DNA of 64,000 nucleotides, taken from Kitasatospora sp. SUK 42. Its GTDB lineage: Bacteria > Actinomycetota > Actinomycetes > Streptomycetales > Streptomycetaceae. The notes under the pieces were generated by a model. That model saw nothing but the letters and a program-made list of their open reading frames with translations, had not been told where the DNA came from and did not search any database. Location: assembly GCF_015776785.2 (NCBI RefSeq), contig NZ_LFMD02000002.1:2142768-2206767 (forward strand), read 5' to 3'. Positions 53,572 to 62,224 of this stretch are shown here, in pieces. Position numbers and translations under genes: made by a program. How positions within the stretch are numbered: position 1 is the first letter of the stretch; every line of letters starts with the position of its first letter.

Positions 53572-54477
53572 TCACCGACCGCCGGTGGGAGCCTCCCCCG
53601 AGGCGTTCAGCAGCAGGTCGCGCAGTGCCTCGGCGGTGTCCGACGGCTCGGCAGGGGTGAGGACGACCTGGTCGACGGTGGTCGAAGGGCCGGTGAGGGG
53701 GATGACGCGCAGGCCGGGCGGCTGGTGGTCGAGCGCGGACTCGACGGTGATGCCGATGCCCGTTCCCGCGGCGACGTGAGCGGCGATGGCGTGCACGCTG
53801 TCGGCGGTCCTGATGATGCGCAGGTCGGCCCCGCCGATGCTGAAGGCGGACAGCAGGCGGTCGCAGAGGCCGCTGTTGATCTGGTGGGGCCAGGTGAGCA
53901 GGTCGCTGGCGGACAGTTCGGACGCGCTCAGCTCGGCGCGCCCGGCGAGCGGGTGGGCGGCGGGTACGAGCGCCATGAACCTCTCGGTGGACAGCACCCT
54001 GGCGCGTACGCCGGTGATGCCGCCGGTCGCCCAGCCGATGCCCAGCCCGATCGTCTCCGCCCGCAGGGCGGTGAGCTGGGCCGTGGTCGGCATGGCCTCC
54101 GGCACGATCGTCACGTCCGGGAACCGCTCGCGCAGTTGCGGCAGGCAGCGCAACAGCAGCTGGTGGCCGGTGTATTCGGCGTGACCGACGACGAGGGTGG
54201 TGCCGGCCCGGTCGCCGGCGGCCAGGGAGCGGCCGCGCTGTTGGAAGCGGCGCAGCTGGGCCAGGGCGGCGTGGGCGTCGGGCAGCAGCGCTTCGCCGAG
54301 ACCGGTCAGTGAAACCCGTCGGCTGGTGCGGTGGAACAGCCGCCCGCCCAGGGTGCTCTCCAGCCGCCTGACGGCCTCGCTGACGGTGGGCTGCCCCCGG
54401 TGCAGGCGAGCGGCGGCCCGGCCGAAGTGGAGTTCCTCCGCGACCGCGACGAATGCTTCCAGTTCCATCCTGTCCAC
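53572..54477 (-). CDS. LysR family transcriptional regulator
   Basis: The 301-residue LysR protein has the N-terminal helix-turn-helix (LHFGRAAARLHRGQPTVSEAVRRLE in part) followed by LGGRLFHRTSRRVSLTGLGEALL in part and a full effector-binding domain. GTG 54477 lies six bases after a minus-strand TAGCCT box, so the mRNA is probably leaderless; ATG 54468 is an alternative. It is divergent from the flavodoxin-like gene, with a CGATCGGT dyad between them, and likely controls that gene. Confidence 0.88.
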   Translation of the reverse strand: MDRMELEAFVAVAEELHFGRAAARLHRGQPTVSEAVRRLESTLGGRLFHRTSRRVSLTGLGEALLPDAHAALAQLRRFQQRGRSLAAGDRAGTTLVVGHAEYTGHQLLLRCLPQLRERFPDVTIVPEAMPTTAQLTALRAETIGLGIGWATGGITGVRARVLSTERFMALVPAAHPLAGRAELSASELSASDLLTWPHQINSGLCDRLLSAFSIGGADLRIIRTADSVHAIAAHVAAGTGIGITVESALDHQPPGLRVIPLTGPSTTVDQVVLTPAEPSDTAEALRDLLLNASGEAPTGGR

Positions 54478-54496
54478 GGGGCCAGGCTAGCCCGAT

Positions 54497-54515
54497 CGAT
54501 CGGTGTGACCGATCG
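54497..54515. promoter_or_regulatory. Candidate LysR operator
   Basis: CGATCGGT-gtg-ACCGATCG is a perfect 8-bp inverted repeat in the 133-base region between the LysR gene and the flavodoxin-like gene, 20 bases upstream of the LysR start. A further flanking ATCG extends the symmetry slightly. Confidence 0.6.
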
Positions 54516-54610
54516 CTGGGTGCCGAAGTTCGGCGTTGATGCCGTGCCGTACGCAGGCTGTGATGAGTGGGCAGGCAGGAACTTCCCACGAACGGGAGCA
54601 GTGAAGAGTC

Positions 54611-55345
54611 ATGACAGTCAATGACGTCGACCGCGCGCACGACGGGCCGACCGCCACGGTGACGGTGGTCTACCACTCGGTGCACGGACACACCCGGGTC
54701 CTGGCCGAGCACCTCGCCGAAGGGGCGCGGCGGGTGCCGGGTGCCCGGGTGCACCTCGCCGAGATCCGGGCCGAGGACGTCAACGCGGGCCGCTGGCACG
54801 ACGCGGAGGTGATGGCACTGCTCGGGCGCTCCGATGCGATCGTCCTCGGTTCCCCGACGCTGATGGGCAGCGTGTCGGCGGTGTTCAAGGCCTTCATGGA
54901 GGCGGCGTTCACGCCGTTCACCACGCAGGCGTGGAAGGACAAGCTGGCCGGCGGGTTCACCATGTCCGCGTCGCAGAGCGGCGACAAGCTGACGGTCCTG
55001 GAGCAGTTGGCGGTCTTCGCCGCGCAGATGGGCATGCAATGGATCGGCGTCGGCGACATGCCGGGCAACAACTGGAGCGGCGGCTCACGCGACGACGTGA
55101 ACCGGCTCGGCTCCTGGCTGGGCCTGATGAGCCAGAGCCACGCCGACCAGGGGCCGGAGCACGCCGGTTCGCGCGGCGACCTGATCACCGCGCAGCGGTA
55201 CGGCGAGCGGATCGCCCGGCTGACCCAGCGCTGGGTCAACGCCCTGCCGTACGACACCCCCCGGATGACCGAGCACGAGGCCCGCGACCTGTCGGCCTCC
55301 CTCAGGGGGACGTTCGACGCGCCGGCGGCGCTCACCGGCGCCTGA
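54611..55345 (+). CDS. Flavodoxin/WrbA-family NAD(P)H:quinone oxidoreductase-like protein
   Basis: The 244-residue flavoprotein has the FMN phosphate loop VVYHSVHGHTRVLAE near residue 20, GSPTLMGSVSAVFKAFME near 80 (ribityl/isoalloxazine loop) and a GGSRDDVNRLGSWLG region in place of the WrbA tail. It should carry out two-electron reduction of quinones or azo/nitro compounds. A C-terminal extension of about 40 residues follows. Its divergent LysR gene suggests induction by a redox-active aromatic. It is followed by a strong terminator, so it is probably monocistronic. Confidence 0.84.
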   Translation: MTVNDVDRAHDGPTATVTVVYHSVHGHTRVLAEHLAEGARRVPGARVHLAEIRAEDVNAGRWHDAEVMALLGRSDAIVLGSPTLMGSVSAVFKAFMEAAFTPFTTQAWKDKLAGGFTMSASQSGDKLTVLEQLAVFAAQMGMQWIGVGDMPGNNWSGGSRDDVNRLGSWLGLMSQSHADQGPEHAGSRGDLITAQRYGERIARLTQRWVNALPYDTPRMTEHEARDLSASLRGTFDAPAALTGA

Positions 55346-55350
55346 CCTCG

Positions 55351-55409
55351 TGGACCGCCCCTCTTCCGGCGCCGGCGCCCGTCCGGGACGCCGGAGGAGG
55401 GGCGGTCCA
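55351..55409. terminator. Strong terminator after the flavodoxin-like gene
   Basis: TGGACCGCCCCTC (55351-55363) pairs perfectly with 55397-55409, continuing into an inner stem CCGGCG/CGCCGG (55366-55371, 55389-55394). It begins 6 bases after the stop. Confidence 0.85.
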
Positions 55410-55461
55410 TCAGCCGATGGCGCCACCGCGTTCCGCTCCCCTCCGCACCTCACACACGCAG

Positions 55462-55488
55462 CGCACCCGACGCACCCGACGCACCCGA
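55462..55488 (+). repeat. Three tandem 9-bp units (CGCACCCGA)
   Basis: CGCACCCGA is repeated exactly three times, with a fourth diverged copy (CGCACTCAA). It lies in the roughly 260-base region upstream of the second LysR gene. No gene is evident in that region, apart from AT-richer DNA at 55600-55665 that should be the LysR promoter. Confidence 0.6.
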
Positions 55489-55670
55489 CGCACTCAACTC
55501 ATGCGGGTCGGCACCCGCCGTGCCCCCGCCCCGGCGTCCGGAGCGCCGCGAAGGCAGCGGGCGGGTTGCCGCCCTTCTCGCGGGCCCTGCCATCGATGAT
55601 CGATCCACCCCAACACCCAAGTCAATCCACCGGTTTGCTGAGAAACCTCCAAGCATTACCTTGGGTGTCC

Positions 55671-56603
55671 ATGACCCTCGACGACCTCCGCGTCTTCGCC
55701 GCCGTCTGCCGGGCCGGCTCCCTCAGCGCCGTCGCCCGCGACCTGGCGTGCAGCCAGTCCGCCGTCAGCCAGCACGTGAAGCGGCTGGAGCGCGAACTCG
55801 GCCTCACCCTGATCGAACGCCATCCGCGCGGCGTGGTGCCCACCCGGGCCGGGCGCCTCCTGCAGACCGCCGTGGCCGGCGGGCTCGGCGGGATCGACCG
55901 CGCCCTGCGCACCATCGCCGAACTCGCTCGCGGCGAGGGCGGATCCGTACGGATCACCACCGGCGCCACCAGCATCCGGCACTTCATGTCCGCCGCCGTG
56001 GTGGACTTCCGGCAGCGGTTCCCGCAGGTCAGCCTGGAGTTCCAGACCGGGGTGTCCAGCCGCAGCTGCCTGGAGGCGCTCAACGCCGGCCACGTGGACC
56101 TCGCCTGGATCACCATGGGCACCCCGGTCCGCGGCATCGACCAGCGGCCGGTGGCCGACCTGCCCTGGGTACTCGCCGTCGCGGCCGGCGACCCGCTCGC
56201 CGCCCGGGAGCGCATCGAACCCGCCGACCTACAGGACGCCCGGCTCATCGGGCTGCCGCAGAACTCGGTGTCACGCTCCCAACTCGACGACTGGCTCGGC
56301 AAGTCGGGCATCCGGCCGATCTTCGACACCAGCGTCACGGACTGGGACACCGCGATCCTCCTGGCCGAGCTCGGCCTCGGCCACGCCGTCGTCCCGGCGC
56401 TCCCCGAATGGCAGGGCCCCGGCCACCCCGGCCTCCGGCTGCTCCCGCTGCCCGACCTGCCCGCGCTCACCGTCGGCTGGGCCGTCCACGACTGGGAGAC
56501 CCTCGGCCCGCTCGCCCGCGCCTTCGCCGACACCGTCGCCGGACACCGCGGCAACCGGCGGACGCCACCGCCCGTCGGTCCCGCCGCGCCCGCCGTTCCC
56601 TGA
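55671..56603 (+). CDS. LysR family transcriptional regulator
   Basis: The 310-residue regulator has the helix-turn-helix in residues 16-36 (GSLSAVARDLACSQSAVSQH) and the following KRLERELGLTLIERHPRGVVPT in part, then an effector domain (VRITTGATSIRHFMSAAVVDF onward). ATG 55671 lies about 8 bases after a TTACCT box, consistent with a leaderless or very short leader. No divergent target gene is adjacent; the nearest downstream gene is a convergent acetyltransferase gene. Its targets are therefore unknown. Confidence 0.87.
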   Translation: MTLDDLRVFAAVCRAGSLSAVARDLACSQSAVSQHVKRLERELGLTLIERHPRGVVPTRAGRLLQTAVAGGLGGIDRALRTIAELARGEGGSVRITTGATSIRHFMSAAVVDFRQRFPQVSLEFQTGVSSRSCLEALNAGHVDLAWITMGTPVRGIDQRPVADLPWVLAVAAGDPLAARERIEPADLQDARLIGLPQNSVSRSQLDDWLGKSGIRPIFDTSVTDWDTAILLAELGLGHAVVPALPEWQGPGHPGLRLLPLPDLPALTVGWAVHDWETLGPLARAFADTVAGHRGNRRTPPPVGPAAPAVP

Positions 56604-56743
56604 CGGATGGCGCGCCGGAGGGGCGCGGGGTGTCAGGGGCCTTCACGCCCAAGGGCCTTCACGCCGCCGAGGGCATGCGCATCACCGGGGCGAATCCGCG
56701 CCTGCACCACCGCGCCACACCTCGTACAGTCCGACCACCAGCC

Positions 56744-57514
56744 TCAGCGGGAGTGGAAGGAGTGGCTGCGGCCGATCTCGGTGAAGCCGCGCCGCCCGTA
56801 CCACTCGCGCGGCCAGTCGGCCGCGTCCGCGAGGAGGAAGAGCTGGGGGATCCCGGCCTCGGCGGCCAGTGCCAGGCCGGTGGCGAGCAGGGTGTCGCCG
56901 TATCCCGCACCGCGGTGCGGGGAGGCGGTGACCAGGTCCTCCACCTGCGCCAGCCCGGCGACCGGGTCGAGGTAGAGGTCGACCCAGGCCGCGACCTCGC
57001 CGTCCGGCGTCCGGGCGGCCAGGAAGTGCACCCGCTCCGCACCGCGCAGCCGGGCCGCGCGGCGGTCCGTGAGCTGGCGGCCGAGTTCCTCGCCCTTGTA
57101 CCACTCCGACTGCTGGCGCCGGATCACCGCCCGCAGTTCGGCGAGCTCGGCCGGACGGGCCGCTCGTTCGGGCAGTTCGCAGCCGGCCGTGTCCCGGGCC
57201 AGGACCACGGCGGTGCTCCGCTCGTACCCGGCCTCGGCGAGCACCGGGGTGGCCCGCTCCCCCGGCTCCTCCTCCAGTGCGGCGATCGCGTACTGGCGGC
57301 GCGGCCCGAGCCACCTCGCCGCCAGCCCGGGCAGGGCCGCCGGGTCGGTTCCCGGGCCGGTGACGACCAGGTGGTTGTGCTCGTGGGACAGGGCGAACTC
57401 CATGTCCCGGACCGCGAACACCCCCGGGTACTCGGGCAGCTCGACGGTCTCGGCCGCCTGGCGGCGGGCGAAGGCGGCGCGGAAGGCGTTCACACGCCCG
57501 AGCAGTTCAGACAT
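56744..57514 (-). CDS. GNAT family N-acetyltransferase
   Basis: The 256-residue protein has a divergent N-terminal half and a canonical C-terminal GNAT fold with EDLVTASPHRGAGYGDTLLATGLALA in part near residue 195 (acetyl-CoA loop R-G-x-G-Y-G) and DWPREWYGRRGFTEIGR near 237. The two-part layout suggests a tandem or double-GNAT arrangement in which only the second half binds acetyl-CoA. ATG 57514 has GGCGAG just upstream. The substrate is unknown. Confidence 0.82.
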   Translation of the reverse strand: MSELLGRVNAFRAAFARRQAAETVELPEYPGVFAVRDMEFALSHEHNHLVVTGPGTDPAALPGLAARWLGPRRQYAIAALEEEPGERATPVLAEAGYERSTAVVLARDTAGCELPERAARPAELAELRAVIRRQQSEWYKGEELGRQLTDRRAARLRGAERVHFLAARTPDGEVAAWVDLYLDPVAGLAQVEDLVTASPHRGAGYGDTLLATGLALAAEAGIPQLFLLADAADWPREWYGRRGFTEIGRSHSFHSR

Positions 57515-57615
57515 CTCGCCATGATCGCCCCGCCGGTCGCTCCCGCCAAGCGAATATCGCCGATCCACGTTGCCGGCCCACGGCGCCGAACGACGCCCGG
57601 CAACCGGAGGGAAGG

Positions 57616-58392
57616 TCAGCGGGCACCCTGCGAACGGTCGAGGAACCGCCGCAGTCCGTCCCGCACCCCGTCCGTCGGCACGGTGGCCGCGAAGGCCGCC
57701 GCCTCGACCGCGAGGCCCTCGTCGATCGGCAGGTTGATCCCCCGGGTGACGGCCCGCAGGCAGGCCGCCACGGCGGTCGGCGCGTGCCGGATGATGCGCG
57801 CGGCCAGGTCGCGCGCCGCGTCGAGGAGTTCGTCCGCCGGGACGACCGAGTTGACCAGCCCCAGCTCGGCGGCCCGGGCGGCCGGAATCGGGTCGCCGGT
57901 CAGGATCAGCTCCAGGCCGCGCTTGCGGCCGACGTGGCGCGGCAGCCGCTGCGAACCGCCGAAGGGCGGCGGGAAGCCGAGCGAGATCTCCGGCTTGGCG
58001 AAGGTCGCGTGCTCGGCGGCGATCGCCAGCGGCGCCGCCTCGGTGATCTCGCAGCCGCCCCCGAACGCGAGCCCGTTGACCGCGACGATGATCGGCTTCG
58101 GGAACTCCTCGATCCGCCGGGTCAGCCCGTGGCCGCGCCGGACGAACTCGCGCAGCGCCTGCTCGGCCCCGCCCGCGATGCTGCCCGCCAGGGACGGGAT
58201 GTCCGCGCCCGCGCTGAAGGCCCGCTGCCCGGCGCCGGTGAGGATGACGGCGCGGACGGTGTCGTCGGCGTCGATCCGGTCGAGTTCGGCGAGCAGCGCG
58301 TCGATCGTCGGGTAGTCGAGGGCGTTGAGCTTCTTCTCCCGGTCGATGGTGAGGGTGACGACGTGCTGGTCCCGCTCGCTGCGGACGGTCAT
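57616..58392 (-). CDS. Enoyl-CoA hydratase/isomerase family protein (crotonase fold)
   Basis: The 258-residue crotonase has the oxyanion-hole regions AFSAGADIPSL near 58 and GLAFGGGCEITEAAPLAIA in part near 105, then FAKPEISLGFPPPFGGSQRLPR in part near 130, where the catalytic Glu positions of the hydratases appear conserved in part. It should act on an acyl-CoA (hydration, isomerization or related). ATG 58392 follows GGGAG. It is divergent from a MocR regulator with a perfect dyad between, so regulation by that protein is likely. Confidence 0.86.
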   Translation of the reverse strand: MTVRSERDQHVVTLTIDREKKLNALDYPTIDALLAELDRIDADDTVRAVILTGAGQRAFSAGADIPSLAGSIAGGAEQALREFVRRGHGLTRRIEEFPKPIIVAVNGLAFGGGCEITEAAPLAIAAEHATFAKPEISLGFPPPFGGSQRLPRHVGRKRGLELILTGDPIPAARAAELGLVNSVVPADELLDAARDLAARIIRHAPTAVAACLRAVTRGINLPIDEGLAVEAAAFAATVPTDGVRDGLRRFLDRSQGAR

Positions 58393-58448
58393 GGCCGGTT
58401 GCTCCCTTTCGCCGTGGTGCCTTCACCTCGCAGGCTAGGAACAACCGC

Positions 58449-58474
58449 CCAGGACAATCCAGTTATTGTCCTGG
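58449..58474. promoter_or_regulatory. Candidate MocR operator
   Basis: CCAGGACAAT-N6-ATTGTCCTGG is a perfect 10-bp inverted repeat between the crotonase and MocR genes. Its ATTGTCC half-sites resemble those reported for PdxR/MocR-type regulators. It lies 57 bases from the crotonase start and 78 from the MocR start. Confidence 0.72.
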
Positions 58475-58551
58475 ATACACTCCGCCCCCCACCACGAGAC
58501 CCCCACCGCACCGCCCCCCACCGCACCGCCCCCTCCGAACGGCAGGCCCCC

Positions 58552-59886
58552 ATGCGACCGCCCTCCTACAAGGCCATCGTCGACGAGTACGCCGCCGCCA
58601 TCCGCTCCGGCACCCTCCCCGCCGGCACCCGTCTGCCGACCCACCGCACGCTCGCCCGCGAGCGCCGGATCGCCCTGGCCACCGCCACCCGGGTGTACGC
58701 CGAACTGGCCGCCGCCGGGCTGGTGGTCGGCGAGCAGGGCCGGGGCACCTTCGTCCGGACCCGCTCCGGCTACGACGGCCTCGAACCCTCGCGCGCCCTC
58801 CCGGTGCCCCGGGTCGCGGACCTCTCCTTCAACCAGCCGCTCGCCCCCGGCCAGGGCGACCTGCTGCGCCAGGCCCTGCGCGCGCTCGCCTCCGGCGGCG
58901 ACGCCGAGGCGCTGCTGCGCCAGCAGCCGCCGGGCGGGCACCGGCACGACCGTGCCGTGGTGGCCGAGTACCTGCTGGACCGCGGGGTCGACACGGCGCC
59001 GGAGAACGTCCTGCTCACCAGCGGGGCGCAGCAGGCGCTGGACTGCGTCCTGCGCACGCTCACCCGCCCGGGTGACGTGCTCGCCGTGGACGCGCTCAGC
59101 TATCCGGGCGTCAAGCTGCTCGCCACCGCGCACGGGCTCGACCTGGCGCCCGTCCCGGTCACCCCGGCGGGCCCTGACCTCGACGCGCTCGACCGGCTCT
59201 GCCGCAGCCGCCCGGTCCGCGCGGTCTACACGATCCCGACGGTCCACAACCCGCTCGGCTGGGTGCTGGACCGGGCCCGGCGCGACCGGCTCGCCGCCCT
59301 CGCCGCCGAGCACGGCTGCACACTGATCGAGGACGGCACGTACGCCTTCCTGGAGGCCGCCCCGCCCCCGCCGCTGCACGCCCTCGCCCCTGACCGCACC
59401 TGCTACGTGGCCGGTCTGTCCAAGAACGTCGCCCCCGGTCTGCGCTTCGGCTTCGCCGTCCTCCCCGACCGCCATCTGCGCGCCGCCACCACCCAGCTGC
59501 GCGCCGCCGCCTGGGGCGCCCCCGGCCTGACCACCGCGCTCGCCACCGGCTGGCTCGCCGACGGTACGGTCACCCGCCTGGAGGAGCAGCGCCGCGCCGA
59601 CGCCGCCGCCCGTCAGCGCCTCGCCCGTACCGCCCTCGCCGGGCTGCCGGTCACCGCGCACCCCACCTCCTACATCCAGTGGCTCACCCTGGAGCCCCAC
59701 CAGCGCCCCGACCGGGTCGCCGAGCTGCTCGCGGCCGAGGGCATCCTGATCTCCACCGCCGACGCCTTCGCCACCACCCCGCACCACCCCAACGCCATCC
59801 GCCTCGCCCTCGCCACGCCCCCGCTCGCCGATCTCCCCGCCGCCCTCCACCGCCTCCGCGTCACCATCGAGTCCATCGCCCCCTGA
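58552..59886 (+). CDS. MocR-type regulator (GntR DNA-binding domain fused to aminotransferase-like domain)
   Basis: The 444-residue fusion has an N-terminal GntR winged helix (IRSGTLPAGTRLPTHRTLARE in part, through GEQGRGTFVR) and a fold-type I PLP domain with LLTSGAQQALDCVLRTL, TIPTVHNPLGWVLD, the PLP-lysine in GLSKNVAPGLRFGF near residue 289 and a final small domain. Such proteins sense PLP or amino compounds and control nearby metabolic genes. ATG 58552 is chosen; the C-rich upstream repeat carries no better start. The perfect dyad at 58449-58474 is the likely binding site. Confidence 0.88.
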   Translation: MRPPSYKAIVDEYAAAIRSGTLPAGTRLPTHRTLARERRIALATATRVYAELAAAGLVVGEQGRGTFVRTRSGYDGLEPSRALPVPRVADLSFNQPLAPGQGDLLRQALRALASGGDAEALLRQQPPGGHRHDRAVVAEYLLDRGVDTAPENVLLTSGAQQALDCVLRTLTRPGDVLAVDALSYPGVKLLATAHGLDLAPVPVTPAGPDLDALDRLCRSRPVRAVYTIPTVHNPLGWVLDRARRDRLAALAAEHGCTLIEDGTYAFLEAAPPPPLHALAPDRTCYVAGLSKNVAPGLRFGFAVLPDRHLRAATTQLRAAAWGAPGLTTALATGWLADGTVTRLEEQRRADAAARQRLARTALAGLPVTAHPTSYIQWLTLEPHQRPDRVAELLAAEGILISTADAFATTPHHPNAIRLALATPPLADLPAALHRLRVTIESIAP

Positions 59887-59941
59887 GCCCGTCCGCACGG
59901 GCACCGCCGGCACGAGGGGCCCCCGGGATCCGTCCCACCGC

Positions 59942-60907
59942 TTACCCCGCCGCGCGGGCGAAGCGGGCGGACCAGTCCGCGATCAGGGCGCGGAGTTCGG
60001 GCGGGTGGACGACGTGGAACTCGGCGCCGAGCGAGCCGAGGGCCATGGCGGGCCAGTCCAGGGAGTCGGCGGTCATCCGGAGCCGGCAGCGGCCCCCGTC
60101 CTCGTCGAGTTCCTCGACCTCGCCCCAGTGCCCGACGTGGGGGCGGACGCGGGCGGCAGGGGCCTCGACCAGGGCCTCGACGCGGTACGGGCGGGGCACG
60201 CCGTTGAGGCCGGAACGGACGAACTCGGCGGCGTCGGCGGCGGGCAGGGGGCGCGGGGAGAAGCGGGCACCGCTGCCCTGAGGGGTGGCGAGGCGGTCCA
60301 GGCGGAAGGTCCGCCAGTCGGCCCGGTCGAGGTCGTAGGCGACCAGGTACCACCGCCGGTCGAGGCTGACCAGCCGGTGCGGCTCGACCTGCCGTTCGGT
60401 GCGCTGCCCGGAGGCCGCGGTGTACGAGAAGCGCAGCCGTTCGGCGTCGCGGCAGGTGAGGGCGACCACGGTGAGGGTGTCCGGGTCGACGCCCGCGCGG
60501 GCCGAGGCACCCCAGTCGACGGGGACGGTCATCGCGCGCAGCGCCTCGACCCGGCGGCGCAGCCGGGCCGGCATCACCTGCACGACCTTGGCGAGCACCC
60601 GGACGGAGGCCTCGGCGACGCCCTCCACCGGGCTCTCCGCGGCCGCCTGCAGGCCCACCGCGAGGGCGACGGCCTCCTCGTCGTCGATGAGCAGCGGCGG
60701 GAGGGCCGCGCCGGCCGCCAGCTGGTAGCCGCCGTCGACCCCGCGCCGGGCCTCGACGGGGTAGCCGAGTTCGCGCAGCCGGTCGATGTCGCGGCGCAGG
60801 GTGCGGAGGGAGACGCCGAGCCGCTCGGCGAGCTCCTCGCCGGGCCAGTAGCGGTGGTTCTGGAGCAGGGAGAGCAGTCGCAGCGTACGGGTGCTGGTGT
60901 TCGCCAT
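59942..60907 (-). CDS. WYL-domain transcriptional regulator (YafY-like)
   Basis: The 321-residue regulator has an N-terminal HTH-11 domain (GEELAERLGVSLRTLRRDIDRL in part, then YPVEARRGVDGGYQLAAG), and the WYL ligand domain with RLRFSYTAASGQRTERQVEPHRLV in part and RRWYLVAYDLDRADWRTFRLDR in part, followed by the WCX segment. ATG 60907 lies six to seven bases after a minus-strand GAGAAT box, indicating a leaderless mRNA; ATG 60916 overlaps that box and is unlikely. It is divergent from a DinB gene, a common arrangement in streptomycetes. Confidence 0.88.
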   Translation of the reverse strand: MANTSTRTLRLLSLLQNHRYWPGEELAERLGVSLRTLRRDIDRLRELGYPVEARRGVDGGYQLAAGAALPPLLIDDEEAVALAVGLQAAAESPVEGVAEASVRVLAKVVQVMPARLRRRVEALRAMTVPVDWGASARAGVDPDTLTVVALTCRDAERLRFSYTAASGQRTERQVEPHRLVSLDRRWYLVAYDLDRADWRTFRLDRLATPQGSGARFSPRPLPAADAAEFVRSGLNGVPRPYRVEALVEAPAARVRPHVGHWGEVEELDEDGGRCRLRMTADSLDWPAMALGSLGAEFHVVHPPELRALIADWSARFARAAG

Positions 60908-60915
60908 GCCTGCCA

Positions 60916-60977
60916 TTCTCGTCGGAATTCAGGACGGAAAGTGGCCGCAATGGTCCGTAGCGTGGTTCTCGTCCGAA
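60916..60977. promoter_or_regulatory. Candidate WYL-regulator operators
   Basis: TTCTCGTCGGAA (60916-60927) and TTCTCGTCCGAA (60966-60977) are direct repeats exactly 50 bases apart, about five helical turns. A related reverse element (TTCAGGACGGAAA) lies at 60928-60940. The first copy covers the regulator's own -10 box. Confidence 0.5.
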
Positions 60978-61009
60978 GGGGCAGGAAACCGAACGGAAGG
61001 GCCACCACC

Positions 61010-61561
61010 ATGACCACGAGCACGACCGCGAGCACGACCACCACCCCCGCCGTCACCGGCGAGCGCGCCGACTTCCTGGTGGCCCTGGCGAAGCACCGGC
61101 ACTTCCTGCGCTTCACCACCCGTGACCTCACCGACGAGCAGGCCGGCCTGCGGACCACCGCGAGCGAGCTGTGTCTGGGCGGCCTGATCAAGCACGTGAC
61201 CTCGGTCGAGCGGCTGTGGGCGAACTTCATCGTGGAGGGCCCCTCCGCGATGCCCGACTTCACCACCTGGACCGAGGAGGACTTCGCCCGCCGCGCCGAC
61301 GAGTTCCGGCTGCTGCCGGGCGAGACGCTGGCCGGCGTCCTCGCCGACTACGCCGAAGTGGCGCGCCGCACGGACGAGTTGGTGGCCACCCTGACCGACC
61401 TGGGCGTCACCCGGCAGCTGCCGAACGCCCCCTGGTTCCAGCCGGACACCGAGTGGTCGGCCCGCCGGGTGCTGATGCACATCATCGCCGAGACCGCCCA
61501 GCACGCGGGCCACGCCGACATCATCCGCGAGTCCCTGGACGGCGCCAAGAGCATGGGCTGA
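61010..61561 (+). CDS. DinB family protein
   Basis: The 183-residue four-helix-bundle protein has the metal-binding His in GGLIKHVTSVERLW near residue 62 and the His pair in AETAQHAGHADIIRE near 163-167, the usual DinB/MST set. Family members are thiol- or mycothiol-dependent S-transferases or unknown metal proteins. ATG 61010 has GGAAGG ten bases upstream; the first 15 residues are Thr/Ser-rich. It is divergent from the WYL regulator gene, which may repress it. Confidence 0.86.
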   Translation: MTTSTTASTTTTPAVTGERADFLVALAKHRHFLRFTTRDLTDEQAGLRTTASELCLGGLIKHVTSVERLWANFIVEGPSAMPDFTTWTEEDFARRADEFRLLPGETLAGVLADYAEVARRTDELVATLTDLGVTRQLPNAPWFQPDTEWSARRVLMHIIAETAQHAGHADIIRESLDGAKSMG

Positions 61562-61631
61562 GCCCGCACGGCCGCCACAGGTGGACGGAAGACGACCGTG
61601 GGGCCCGCCGGCGGGCCCCACGGCGGCGGCC

Positions 61632-61847
61632 TCAGGCCCGGCCGACGAGGGTGAACCCGGCCTCGTCCACCGCGCCGCGCACCGCTGCCTCGTCCAGCGG
61701 CCCGGCGGAGGCCACGGTGACCCTCCCGCTCGGCGCGTCCGCGACGACCTCGGTGACGCCGGGCAGGGCGGCCAGCCCGGCGCTGACCGTCTTCTCGCAG
61801 TGGCCGCAGCTCATGCCGTCGACGGTGAGGACGGTGGTGATGGACAT
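61632..61847 (-). CDS. Heavy-metal-associated (copper chaperone-like) protein
   Basis: The 71-residue CopZ-like protein is one HMA domain with VDGMSCGHCEKTVSAGLAALPGV in part and the metal-binding M-x-C-x-x-C at residues 12-17. It should carry Cu(I) to a P-type ATPase or repressor. No copper ATPase or CsoR gene is adjacent in the window. ATG 61847 has GGAGG eight bases upstream. Confidence 0.88.
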   Translation of the reverse strand: MSITTVLTVDGMSCGHCEKTVSAGLAALPGVTEVVADAPSGRVTVASAGPLDEAAVRGAVDEAGFTLVGRA

Positions 61848-61886
61848 GACGGTGCCTCCGTTGCTTCGTCGGGTGTGCCGGTGGTG

Positions 61887-61925
61887 GTCGACCGGTGACC
61901 CGCACGTCGACCGGTGGACCCGCAC
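61887..61925. repeat. Tandem 19/20-bp direct repeat
   Basis: Two adjacent copies of GTCGACCGGTG(G)ACCCGCAC, at 61887-61905 and 61906-61925, just upstream of the copper chaperone-like gene. The copies differ by a single inserted G. They may be operators for a metal regulator or a simple duplication. Confidence 0.55.
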
Positions 61926-62165
61926 TACGACAGCGGAATCGGGCCGCGTTCCCCAGGGACACGCCGCACGGGTGGCACCTTCGAGTGGACCCGGGAACCA
62001 ACGGGCACCGGCGCCCGACTGGGGCCTCCCCGCACCCGCCCTGACCGCCTGTTGATCGGGCCCGAGCACACTGGCCCCGACCTTCGCCGGGCCGCCGGGA
62101 AAGCACCACACCGTGACGGACGACAAGCGGGCCGCCCCGACCGGACGGCTACGGCGAGCACGGCA

Positions 62166-62201
62166 GGCACCGGCACCGGCACCGGCACCGGCACCGGCAC
62201 C
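62166..62201. repeat. (GGCACC)6 hexamer repeat
   Basis: Six exact tandem GGCACC units, followed by GGCAAG, 24 bases before the DUF4232 lipoprotein stop. It is slippage-prone and lies in the 376-base region between the copper chaperone-like and DUF4232 genes, where no gene was recognised. Confidence 0.8.
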
Positions 62202-62224
62202 GGCAAGGATCCGCCGGACGGGCC

